The notes under the pieces: generated by a model | Seen by the model: only the letters and a program-made list of their open reading frames with translations | The model's database searches: none | What the model was told of the DNA's origin: nothing | DNA from: an uncultured Eubacteriaceae bacterium | Lineage (GTDB): Bacteria > Bacillota > Clostridia > Lachnospirales > Lachnospiraceae | Direction of reading: 5' to 3' | NCBI GenBank assembly: GCA_945938055.1 | Contig: CAMEUH010000002.1 | Span: forward strand, 1 to 40,427 | DNA: 40,427 bases | Program-made: the position numbers and the translations under genes | In this document: piece after piece, positions 17,956-26,694 of the stretch | How positions within the stretch are numbered: the first letter of the stretch is position 1 | Layout: each line of letters starts with the position of its first letter

Positions 17956-19125
17956 CTACTCTTCCCTAAGTGCCAGTTCCACATAAATTCTTGCCTGATG
18001 AAGATTACCATCATTTAAATAAGCATTGGCAAGATAATTATACACCCGGATTCTTTGCTCCTTGTCCTCTTCCAAGATTTTCTGAATTGACAGTGATATA
18101 AATTCTGTAGATAAATTCTTTTCCAGAATAAAATGGTATAATGCATTATCTGCCAGACTTTCCGTAAGCAGTTCTTTCAGGTGAACATATAATTTCGTCA
18201 ATTCTTTATAATCCGTGGAATAGGATACCAGATTCCTTTTTCCTGCTCTTTCTTCTGTCGTCATTATTTCTGCAAAGGTATATATCGCCGCCAAATCTCC
18301 CTCTGTATCCGAATCCTTAAAAAATAAGTCAGGCCTCTTTGTATTTACTTCTTTTAAATATGCCGTAACCTCTTTATACTGACCATCCTGTAACAATTTT
18401 GCCGATTTTGCAATCACTTCCTTGGTCTCTGACTTAACCCCCATCAGGCCAACGGGTGCCTCATATGGTTTTAACTGATTCTGTCTGACCCAAACCATAA
18501 CCAGACGTTCCGCCAGAAATCCAAACACACGTCGGTCATAATCATCATATCCTGTCATATCGATCTGTTTCTCTACCTCAAAAAGAATGGTAAAGAGCCA
18601 CTCTGCATACTGATTCATCAGTTTCCGGCTGGTAACCATCATGTTGGCATAATACATGCAGCATCCGTCCATGACCGTATCATAGGTTAACAGATACTCC
18701 GGATAATATTTTTTTATAGCCTCCCTTGTAAGGTCAAGATCTCTTGCATAATGCTTTTTTGCATAACCCTCGTAAATACTTTCGCCTTCCGGATATATCA
18801 GCCGTCCTGTAACGATTACATCATATTTCTTTAGAATTTCTTCCAGCTCTGATGCCTGAAACAGTTCTTCCTTTTCATTAAGAAAATATCTTCTGTAATG
18901 ACAAAGACCTGTTATGTCACAATCCGATCCATTCTTCCACATCCAGTAAAGCCCTGATAATTCACTATAATTAGGATTCTTCGCAGAAATATTATCTCCC
19001 GTGTTATCCGTAAGATATCCCAATGGCTCATGCAATGCCGCTCCTACCTGCAACGGAATATAGATTTTATCCTCCGGCACATCAAATTCCTTATGTGCCA
19101 TTACATATATCCTTATGTCCTTCAA
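17956..19125 (-). CDS. DUF4422 domain putative glycosyltransferase
   Basis: IRIYVMAHKEFDVPEDKIYIPLQVGAAL...LSGLYWMWKNGSDCDITGLCHYRRYF is typical of DUF4422. Confidence 0.88.
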   Translation of the reverse strand: MKDIRIYVMAHKEFDVPEDKIYIPLQVGAALHEPLGYLTDNTGDNISAKNPNYSELSGLYWMWKNGSDCDITGLCHYRRYFLNEKEELFQASELEEILKKYDVIVTGRLIYPEGESIYEGYAKKHYARDLDLTREAIKKYYPEYLLTYDTVMDGCCMYYANMMVTSRKLMNQYAEWLFTILFEVEKQIDMTGYDDYDRRVFGFLAERLVMVWVRQNQLKPYEAPVGLMGVKSETKEVIAKSAKLLQDGQYKEVTAYLKEVNTKRPDLFFKDSDTEGDLAAIYTFAEIMTTEERAGKRNLVSYSTDYKELTKLYVHLKELLTESLADNALYHFILEKNLSTEFISLSIQKILEEDKEQRIRVYNYLANAYLNDGNLHQARIYVELALREE

Positions 19126-19144
19126 TGCTTCCTCCTAAAAGAAT

Positions 19145-19170
19145 GACCCAAGTATAACCATACCTGGGTC
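19145..19170 (-). terminator. Hairpin terminator after the 122-aa gene
   Basis: GACCCAGGTATGGTTATACTTGGGTC followed on the minus strand by ATTCTTTTAGG. Confidence 0.6.
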
Positions 19171-19186
19171 CACTTCTCATACTCTT

Positions 19187-19555
19187 TTAATACTCTGCTG
19201 TTACCTTCTCTATCTGCTTTACAAATTCCAGAACTCCGCCCTTAAGCGCAACAGCAATCAATGCATCCTCTTTCTTTGACAATGCATCTCCCAATTCCTT
19301 TACTGCCTCATTCACCTTTTCCTTTTCAATCAGGACTTCCTTCTCATTAATCACGTCCATTGTCCTGTTAATTATTTCAATAATCCAGTTAATTCCCTTC
19401 ACCACTTCATCCAGATACGCATCCGTATCTAACAGTCTGTTTCCGCTCAGTTCTTCGGAAACATTTTCAATTCCCTTGATAAGCTTTGCACTATATTCAT
19501 GTGCAACCTGTAACGCCTCTATCTGCTGCTGTCTGTAATCATCCATGATTTTCAT
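19187..19555 (-). CDS. Uncharacterised 122-aa alpha-helical protein
   Basis: ORF MKIMDDYRQQQIEALQVAHEYSAKLIKGIENV...; predicted helical; good RBS (aggagat); own sigma-D-like promoter and terminator. Confidence 0.75.
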   Translation of the reverse strand: MKIMDDYRQQQIEALQVAHEYSAKLIKGIENVSEELSGNRLLDTDAYLDEVVKGINWIIEIINRTMDVINEKEVLIEKEKVNEAVKELGDALSKKEDALIAVALKGGVLEFVKQIEKVTAEY

Positions 19556-19615
19556 CTCCTAAATTCTTGTTTTCTCCATGCGCCCCGTTCAATCCAGGCT
19601 GATACTATATATTAA

Positions 19616-19643
19616 TATATCGGCAGTATTCTTTAAAATATTA
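19616..19643 (-). promoter_or_regulatory. Sigma-D/sigma-28-like promoter (TAAT-N16-CCGATATA)
   Basis: Minus strand TAAT ATTTTAAAGAATACTG CCGATATA, about 60 nt upstream of the 122-aa ORF. Confidence 0.65.
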
Positions 19644-19702
19644 TACATCCAATATAAATTATGTTATACTTATTCCATATAGTCCAACCGGAGGAACGCC
19701 AC

Positions 19703-20665
19703 ATGCCAAAAGTATCCATTATTATTCCTGCATATAACGCCGAAAAAACCTTAGCTGCCTGTCTGGGCAATCTGGTTCATCAGACACTCCCAGATATTGA
19801 GATTATCCTTGTAAATGACTGTTCCACAGATAACACTCTGTCTATTATGATGGATTGTGAATCACAATTTCCTGAGAAAATCATTGTTGTAAACTCCGAC
19901 AAAAACCGTGGCGCAGGTGGTGCAAGGAATGTGGGACTATGCTATGCATCCGGTGAATATATTGGTTTTGTGGATAGTGATGACATCGTCGTTCCCGAAA
20001 TGTATGAGAAATTATATCAAAAAGCCATTGAGGAGAATTATGACATTGTTGACTGCGGCTATTATAACGAGGCAACCGACAGTGCCATGGTCCATACCTC
20101 AGATGAGTTATCCGGTACATTGAATGACTGGAAGAGAAGTGAATTAATTGCCAGTGGCGGCTATTTCTGGTCCAGAATTTTTAAAAAATCATTTTTTGAC
20201 GAATTAAACATCCAATTCCGCGAAAACTGTATTCTGGAGGATTGCGAAACACTTATGCTGACTTTTGCCAAGGCACATAACATCGGCAATGTAAAGGAGA
20301 TTCTTTACTGCTACAAAAATTACAACACTTCCATTTCAAAGTGTACCAATGCAGCTACCTTTTTCCGTAACTCCACTGCCGCCATTGAGGCCATTTATAA
20401 CACCTTGTCTGTTCTGCCAAACTATCCGGGAATTCAGAAAGCTGTAGAATACTCCATTGTTAATTTGTGTGCACTCAGCATTGATGCCTGCCTGACAAGC
20501 GGGGCAAACGACCCGGAATTCATAAATAAAGACCGTTATAAGAAAATTGCAGGATATCTTCAATCCATGGTAAAGATTCCGTTCGACGATAACAATTTTA
20601 TTAGAAATAAGATTTCTAAGGAAGAACGAAACACTTTAAAAGAGTTACTTTCCTATTCCTTTTAA
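19703..20665 (+). CDS. Glycosyltransferase family 2 (only plus-strand gene in the window)
   Basis: MPKVSIIIPAYNAEKTLAACLGNLVHQT...NDCSTDN...RGAGGARNVGLCYASGEYIGFVDSDD; ggagg RBS before the 19703 ATG; upstream TGTTATACT extended -10-like element. Confidence 0.9.
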   Translation: MPKVSIIIPAYNAEKTLAACLGNLVHQTLPDIEIILVNDCSTDNTLSIMMDCESQFPEKIIVVNSDKNRGAGGARNVGLCYASGEYIGFVDSDDIVVPEMYEKLYQKAIEENYDIVDCGYYNEATDSAMVHTSDELSGTLNDWKRSELIASGGYFWSRIFKKSFFDELNIQFRENCILEDCETLMLTFAKAHNIGNVKEILYCYKNYNTSISKCTNAATFFRNSTAAIEAIYNTLSVLPNYPGIQKAVEYSIVNLCALSIDACLTSGANDPEFINKDRYKKIAGYLQSMVKIPFDDNNFIRNKISKEERNTLKELLSYSF

Positions 20666-21706
20666 CCGCTTTAACGCCTCCAGTGCCGGTTCATATTCTC
20701 CACACTGCTTATAATATTGTCTGGCTTTTTCATACTCACCGAGGCACTCACGGATAACACCGGCATTATAGTACGCCTTAAAACTGTTGCACCCTTCTAC
20801 CTTGCAGAAAGAATAGGTAACCGCTTTTTCAAATTCCCTGACAGCCTCCTCAAACATGGCGTTATTCATATATGCAAGCCCCATAAGGAATACATAATCA
20901 GCCGATACGGCAAACTCCTTATAAATATTCTCTAAAAACATCATTTCCCCATACCGTTTCAACTGTAACAGGGCATAAGCATACGTTTCCACCATATCCT
21001 GTACATACTCAAGTCCCGGATTCAGATCAAAACCAAGTCCCTGTTCAAAATACTCTGCTGCCTTATCATATTCCTGGCACATGTAATAACTCTTGCCAAG
21101 CTGATAAAAAGTATATGGGTCTTCTCCCATTTCTTTTAAATCCAACAGCAGAAGCTCAATATTTCTCTTTGCCTTTTTCTTTTTTTCCTCTTTCGTTCCC
21201 TCATATCCACTATGACCGATCTGAATGGGCACATTCTGATGTTCAGCACTTTTTCCATCTTTGCGTACTACCTGTTCATGAATCCGTCCTCTGTATTCAT
21301 AAAATCTTCGGTCAAACATACGGCTGATTCGTTCATGCCCTGATTCTTTGCCATCCACGCCATCATAGTTGTTTACTCTTTCAATCCGCCCAGCCATCTC
21401 AGGATTTTCACGCAATAATTGTTCCACCCGTCTCACATCAAACTGCTCAATCCATTCATCACTATCCAGAACCAGAATCCAATCATTATTTGCCAGACTA
21501 ACAGAATAATTTCTTGCCTTGGAAAAATCATTACACCATACAAATTCACCTAATACATCTGCATAGTTTTTTATAACCTGCTTGGTTGCATCCATGGAGC
21601 CTGTATCTACCACTACAATTTCCAAATCATATAACTTTAATGATTTCAAACATTTTTCTAATTTTTCTACTTCATTCCTTGTAATAATACATACGGACAA
21701 CTTCAT
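20645..21706 (-). CDS. Glycosyltransferase family 2 with C-terminal TPR-like repeats (SunS/WaaE-type)
   Basis: MKLSVCIITRNEVEKLEKCLKSL...VVDTGSMDAT...WVLVLDSDEWI followed by helical YYNAGVIRECLGEYEKARQYYKQ repeats. Confidence 0.9.
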   Translation of the reverse strand: MKLSVCIITRNEVEKLEKCLKSLKLYDLEIVVVDTGSMDATKQVIKNYADVLGEFVWCNDFSKARNYSVSLANNDWILVLDSDEWIEQFDVRRVEQLLRENPEMAGRIERVNNYDGVDGKESGHERISRMFDRRFYEYRGRIHEQVVRKDGKSAEHQNVPIQIGHSGYEGTKEEKKKKAKRNIELLLLDLKEMGEDPYTFYQLGKSYYMCQEYDKAAEYFEQGLGFDLNPGLEYVQDMVETYAYALLQLKRYGEMMFLENIYKEFAVSADYVFLMGLAYMNNAMFEEAVREFEKAVTYSFCKVEGCNSFKAYYNAGVIRECLGEYEKARQYYKQCGEYEPALEALKRLKGIGK

Positions 21707-21721
21707 TGGACATCCTCACCA

Positions 21722-22879
21722 TTATTTGTTTTCTATCTCTGCAAACATCTTTTGAAAAGCCTTTTCATAACCATAACTTCTCACTTTTTCATGACCACAT
21801 TCTGCAATCTGTATCCGTTCGGAATCATGAGACAGATAATATTCTATCTTTTCCATCATATCCTCCGGACTGCTATACATTACCAAATCTTTTCCATCTT
21901 CAAAATGTTCTGCTATCCCAGCCTGATAATTGGTTAAACAGAATCCTCCGGCTCCAAGAATATCAAAGACCCTAAGTGGTACACCTGATGTAATGGAACG
22001 CATGGTAATATTTAAATTAATCTTTGAATTTCGGAAAACCTTTGGCATCTCCTCACAATATTCCACGCCCCCATGCGCCTTTACCGACGGGATGTCCTCT
22101 ATCCGGCCCTGGGTAAACAAATTTACCTGAAATCGCGACGCCGCCATAGACAACAGTTTCCGTCTCTCGGTTCCTGTCACCAGCTTATTCATCTGATTCG
22201 CCATGACAATGGAATCCGGAACGTTCATTCCCTGCAAATCCATATTTATGGCATGAAGATACTTTTTGGTGAACTCTTTATCCACGATTTCATTAATAAA
22301 GTTATATCCATAAACCTTCTGCTGTGCCTCTGTCAATGCATCCACAAATCCAGAGTAGTATTGCGGGATGTTATCCGAAAACATTGCCTCATTCTTTTTA
22401 AGATATAGGTTTCCCACAAAGCTGACATCATATTGATACCGTGTTCCCCGAATATCAGTACCCAGCAGTTTATCCAGCCGTTCCCTGTCTACCGCCAGCG
22501 GCATATAGAACAAATTCTGTACCTTGTATGCATCCAGAGTCTGAATTCCATCCTTTTCAAAAAGATAAATACGATTACAGTCATAATACACTTCCCTCTG
22601 AAATAAAGTATAATTAGGCCAGTCGTAAATCCATGATATATATATTTTCTTCATCTGATGACACATTCCTGATATCATGGGAAGAAAATCATATGAAAAT
22701 ACTATATCAATATCCTTTGCCATTTTCTCTGCTGCCTCCATGGCAGCCCGTCCATCCAGATATTCTTTTACATCCCTTTGCATCACAAGAACTTCATCCG
22801 CAATCTCTTTCAGATGATTCAGGGTATCCCTAAAAGAATTTTCATTCCAGCTGCAATATAAGATTCTCATTGAACACAT
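21722..22879 (-). CDS. CgeB-like glycosyltransferase (DUF3880 / Glyco_trans_1_2)
   Basis: ILYCSWNENSFRDTL...YFLPMISGMCH-type N-domain; C-domain SGVPLRVFDILGAGGFCLTNYQAGIAEHFEDGKDLVMYSSPEDM. Confidence 0.88.
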   Translation of the reverse strand: MCSMRILYCSWNENSFRDTLNHLKEIADEVLVMQRDVKEYLDGRAAMEAAEKMAKDIDIVFSYDFLPMISGMCHQMKKIYISWIYDWPNYTLFQREVYYDCNRIYLFEKDGIQTLDAYKVQNLFYMPLAVDRERLDKLLGTDIRGTRYQYDVSFVGNLYLKKNEAMFSDNIPQYYSGFVDALTEAQQKVYGYNFINEIVDKEFTKKYLHAINMDLQGMNVPDSIVMANQMNKLVTGTERRKLLSMAASRFQVNLFTQGRIEDIPSVKAHGGVEYCEEMPKVFRNSKINLNITMRSITSGVPLRVFDILGAGGFCLTNYQAGIAEHFEDGKDLVMYSSPEDMMEKIEYYLSHDSERIQIAECGHEKVRSYGYEKAFQKMFAEIENK

Positions 22880-23856
22880 TACCTCACTGTTTCAAACCAC
22901 CGAAGTATCTCTTTACTTTCCTCAGTCATGTTCTTATTCAGATAAAAATTATTCTGCCAGTTCTCCCATTTTCCGGCTGATATTTTCTTTAGACTTCTTA
23001 AGTTATCCATCAACTGAAAGGACGGATTTTCCTGATTCCAAAGACACATTCCAATTGCGCAGGAAAAACAGCTCAACATAGCATAATCCATTGCTTCCAA
23101 AACATTTTTCCCTATTTCCGGAATTTTGGAAGACTCTGGAAGAAAGGACTGTTTCAGGAAACCAACTGCTTCCATTGCATCCAGCATATCGGAAAATTTT
23201 TTCTGCTCATTTCCTGATTTTGAAGAGGACTGTTCATTATTCTTATAATAATATAATACTAATTTTACATTTCCTATTCTCTTTGCCAGCAAAACGACAT
23301 GTATCAGGAAATCCAAATCTTCATAAATAACACCTTCACGAATCCGGCATTGATTTTCTTTGAGCAATGAGGATCGAAATATTTTCGTTACTGCATAACC
23401 CACGCCGGCAATGATTTTTCCTCTCTTCTCATCATCCAAATCACCGATGACATCATCCCCATAAGACAATACTGACTTTCCCATGTTTTCTTCATAGTAT
23501 GCACAGTCTACAATATCGCAATCTTCTTCGGCTGCTTTTTGATATAGCTTTTCATACATCGTCCCATCAATCACATCATCGCAATCCATGAAGCCAATAT
23601 ATTCGCCTTCTGCCATACTAATTCCCATGTTTCTTGCCCCACCGGCCCCACGGTTTACTTCAGAACAAATCACCTTGATTTTATTCGGATATTGTTTTCT
23701 CCAATTTTCAAGAAGCTCTCCACTTTTATCCGTAGAAGCGTCATTCACCAGAATCAGTTCCATTTCTCCCAGGGTTTGTCCCGTCAGGCATTTCATGCAT
23801 CTGTCAATATACTTTTCTCCATTGTAAACCGGTACGATTACAGATACTTTTACCAA
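22879..23856 (-). CDS. Glycosyltransferase family 2
   Basis: KVSVIVPVYNGEKYIDRCMKCLTGQT...VNDASTDKSG...NRGAGGARNMGISMAEGEYIGFMDCDDV. Confidence 0.92.
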   Translation of the reverse strand: MVKVSVIVPVYNGEKYIDRCMKCLTGQTLGEMELILVNDASTDKSGELLENWRKQYPNKIKVICSEVNRGAGGARNMGISMAEGEYIGFMDCDDVIDGTMYEKLYQKAAEEDCDIVDCAYYEENMGKSVLSYGDDVIGDLDDEKRGKIIAGVGYAVTKIFRSSLLKENQCRIREGVIYEDLDFLIHVVLLAKRIGNVKLVLYYYKNNEQSSSKSGNEQKKFSDMLDAMEAVGFLKQSFLPESSKIPEIGKNVLEAMDYAMLSCFSCAIGMCLWNQENPSFQLMDNLRSLKKISAGKWENWQNNFYLNKNMTEESKEILRWFETVR

Positions 23857-23928
23857 AATATAATCCCCCTTAGCCGGATTTTTCTTTTTAAAATTATATC
23901 ATGAACATTCTTAAAAGTCATCCAGCAA

Positions 23929-23969
23929 AAAGGGTACCGCTCACGATATATTCGTAAACGATACCCTTT
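23929..23969 (-). terminator. Hairpin terminator candidate downstream of flagellin 1
   Basis: AAAGGGTA ... TACCCTTT inverted repeat, continuing TTGCTGG on the minus strand. Confidence 0.6.
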
Positions 23970-23994
23970 ATTAAAACGATGAACTATCTAAAGA

Positions 23995-24807
23995 TTACTG
24001 TAAGAGTGACAGTACACCCTGTGTTGACTGATTTGCCTGAGCAAGCATTGACTGACCAGCCTGAGCAAGAATGTTGTTCTTGCTGTACTCAACCATTTCT
24101 TCAGCCATATCAACATCACGGATACGGGATTCAGCTGCCTGAGTATTCTCGCTTGTTGCATCCAGGTTGTTGATAGTGTGCTCAAGTCTGTTCTGAAGAG
24201 CACCAAGTGTTGATCTCATTTCAGATACAGAATTGATAGCTGCCTGAATAGATGCCATTGCTGCACCTGCTGAAGAGAAAGAGCTAACCTTAAGTCCGCT
24301 GACCTGAAGAGTAGAAGCATTCATATTCGTAATAGAAATACCAATCTTCTGTCCACAGAGAGAACCAACCTGAAGATTCTTACCAGTAAAGGAACCATCC
24401 AGTAAGTTCATTGTGTTGAACTGTGTTGTAGAACGGATTCTGTCAATTTCAGATGTCAGCTGATCCATTTCCTTCTGAATAGCATCTCTGTCTGTTGAAG
24501 TATTGGTGTCGTTAGCTGCCTGTGTAGCTAACTCATTCATTCTCTGTAAGATGGAATGTGTCTCATTCAGAGCACCTTCTGCTACCTGGATTAATGAAAT
24601 ACCATCCTGTGCATTTGCTGAAGCCTTGTTAAGACCTCTAATCTGGCTTCTCATCTTTTCGGAAATTGTAAGACCAGCTGCATCATCTGCGGCTCTGTTA
24701 ATTCTATATCCAGATGATAACTTTTCTGTTGATTTTGCCTGTGCGTTTGTAACACTTCCTAAATTTCTGTTTGCATTCATTGCTGTCAGATTGTGCTGTA
24801 CTACCAT
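23995..24807 (-). CDS. hag: Flagellin 1 (short, D0/D1-type, 270 aa)
   Basis: MVVQHNLTAMNANRNLGSV...KSTEKLSSGYRINRAADDAAGLTISEKMRSQIRGLNKAS...C-terminal MAEEMVEYSKNNILAQAGQSMLAQANQ. Confidence 0.97.
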   Translation of the reverse strand: MVVQHNLTAMNANRNLGSVTNAQAKSTEKLSSGYRINRAADDAAGLTISEKMRSQIRGLNKASANAQDGISLIQVAEGALNETHSILQRMNELATQAANDTNTSTDRDAIQKEMDQLTSEIDRIRSTTQFNTMNLLDGSFTGKNLQVGSLCGQKIGISITNMNASTLQVSGLKVSSFSSAGAAMASIQAAINSVSEMRSTLGALQNRLEHTINNLDATSENTQAAESRIRDVDMAEEMVEYSKNNILAQAGQSMLAQANQSTQGVLSLLQ

Positions 24808-24895
24808 AATTCTTTTCCTCCTTGAACGTTAACCGTTTTCTTTATATCCTTATTTTCCAGTGATGTTTCAATATGTTTCTCACTTATTTGTAATA

Positions 24896-24922
24896 TATAT
24901 CGGAGTATCTTTTTCAAACTTA
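24896..24922 (-). promoter_or_regulatory. Sigma-D/sigma-28-like promoter of flagellin 1 (TAAG-N15-CCGATATA)
   Basis: Minus strand TAAG TTTGAAAAAGATACT CCGATATA upstream of the flagellin 1 leader. Confidence 0.85.
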
Positions 24923-24942
24923 ATAGCCGAAGAAAAAAATTT

Positions 24943-26583
24943 TTAAATATTTTTATACTCAGTTATAAACCTTCTTCGCGATTCTTCATATGCCTGTTCT
25001 GTTGCCGGATTTTTCCCTACACTTACTTCATGAAGAACACCCGCCATCCCACAATTCAAAACTCCGGCCCTATAGCCCGCTCTTTGAAATTCCATAGTCT
25101 GAGAGACATCATAAAAATGGAAATTTGTAAATAAATCGTCCCTCCATGCAACATCAGCACTGGTTGCAATCAGCACCCCATCCAGACATTGTACCGGGAT
25201 TATTAATTGCATAAAAGTCTCCTGAATTCCCTGTCCATCTGTTACAGACCGAAGCACATGAAGCGTCCAGTCCTGATATAAGCATAAGTGTTTATCCTCC
25301 ACGCTGCTATCCCACCATATACCATTCTTTGGCATTTTACTGGTGCCTGCCACTCCAAGCATCTGATAATGAGAATCTTCTAAACCCCGTATCAGTCGTT
25401 TTGTAAAGTCTACATCAAACAAAAACGTATCCTGATGGATGTAAATCTTATATACTGCATCAGATGCTCTCATTCCAATATTGTAGCCTTGGGTCATGCT
25501 TTTGGCATGAAAAATAACAAATACGCTTATTCTGTAATTTTCCGGTACATTTTGATACTGCAAATACAGCAGGACCTCTTCCACATAGCTTTCATCATTG
25601 GCACAAAGTATAAAAGAAATTTTGTTCGCATCCCTTTTTTTCGGCGGGTTAATTTTAGTCATATCCCATTCTTCTGCATCTAAATAATGCACTTCCAGTT
25701 CAGTTTTTGTACGCTCTCCGCAAAAAACTTCTCTGTTTACCCCGTTTATTCCTTTAAATGCATTGGCATATCTTTTTAATACTTCTGCTTTTTGTGTCTG
25801 TCCCAATTCTTCAATCAGCTTTGCAGTTTTTTCTAATACAGAAGCTGTATACAATTCATCAACAGAGCACTTTCCCACAACTGCCCAAAAATCAGCCGAA
25901 TCATTATATTGTTTTATAAGTTCTGCAACCTTCTTCTGTCCCTCTTCTAAAAAACCAAACCAGATACACCGGAATGCAAATTTGTATTCTTTCAATATTC
26001 TCGCAAAATCCGCACAATCAATATATTTGTCTGCGCTAAGCGTGTTCAGATCCCTTTTTCTTTCACAGGCTGTTATCTCCAGAATCATATAATCATAACG
26101 AATCCATTGATCAATAACTTTTTTAAACAGAAACGTATTATCAGAAAAAACAACATCCGAAACAAAACGATATGTATCTTCATATTCGCCCAGCATGATT
26201 CTCTCTTTGATTACTTTCTGTATTTCCTCACTAACCTTAACACCGTCCAGTTCTTCCGTACTTACCTCATTCAGATTTTCCTGTATAATTCTCAAATCCT
26301 GCGTATCGCATAATGTTACTGCCAAAAGATACTGCACATAAGATTTTTCACGTTCCCCATAATACAACTGGTAATTTCCAAACATAAACACTAATTCATA
26401 ATTGTCCGGGTACATTCTGCACCCTTCCTGTACCGTTTGTAATGCATCCTCCACATACCGCAGGTTTTCCTGAATAGAAGCCAAGTATATATAGTATTCT
26501 GCACTGTCATTCTTTTTCTCTTTCAAACATTGAAGCGCCCGTTCATATTCCTTCCGTTCCATTAAACTTCTAACCTGTTCCAC
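24943..26583 (-). CDS. TPR-containing glycosyltransferase (Glyco_tranf_2_5-like) between the flagellin genes
   Basis: Helical repeat N-terminus; C-terminus KISFILCANDESYVEEVLLYLQYQ...YKIYIHQDTFLFDVDFTKRLIRGL...MLGVAGTSKMPKNGIWWDSS. GTG start at 26583 preferred because of the GGGAGG RBS; track ORF begins at 26625. Confidence 0.82.
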   Translation of the reverse strand: MEQVRSLMERKEYERALQCLKEKKNDSAEYYIYLASIQENLRYVEDALQTVQEGCRMYPDNYELVFMFGNYQLYYGEREKSYVQYLLAVTLCDTQDLRIIQENLNEVSTEELDGVKVSEEIQKVIKERIMLGEYEDTYRFVSDVVFSDNTFLFKKVIDQWIRYDYMILEITACERKRDLNTLSADKYIDCADFARILKEYKFAFRCIWFGFLEEGQKKVAELIKQYNDSADFWAVVGKCSVDELYTASVLEKTAKLIEELGQTQKAEVLKRYANAFKGINGVNREVFCGERTKTELEVHYLDAEEWDMTKINPPKKRDANKISFILCANDESYVEEVLLYLQYQNVPENYRISVFVIFHAKSMTQGYNIGMRASDAVYKIYIHQDTFLFDVDFTKRLIRGLEDSHYQMLGVAGTSKMPKNGIWWDSSVEDKHLCLYQDWTLHVLRSVTDGQGIQETFMQLIIPVQCLDGVLIATSADVAWRDDLFTNFHFYDVSQTMEFQRAGYRAGVLNCGMAGVLHEVSVGKNPATEQAYEESRRRFITEYKNI

Positions 26584-26640
26584 GAAAAACCTCCCAAAGC
26601 TTACTGCCTTTATTATATCACACACTCCTGAAAACGAAAA

Positions 26641-26664
26641 CAGAGCCGGATTTCTCCGGCTCTG
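26641..26664 (-). terminator. Intrinsic terminator of flagellin 2
   Basis: CAGAGCCGGA GAAA TCCGGCTCTG followed by TTTTCGTTTTC on the minus strand. Confidence 0.9.
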
Positions 26665-26694
26665 CTCCTGATAGTATTAACTTTTGCCTAATGA

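Noticed and set aside
23988-24206. Short ORFs in the wrong frame at both flagellin 3' ends (23988-24206 and 26700-26906) with similar sequences
   Set aside because: Their similarity simply follows from the duplicated flagellin DNA; no separate gene.
24822-24840. Small inverted repeat AACG-TTAAC-CGTT in the flagellin 1 leader
   Set aside because: Only 4-bp arms and no GGA in the loop; too weak to call a regulatory hairpin.
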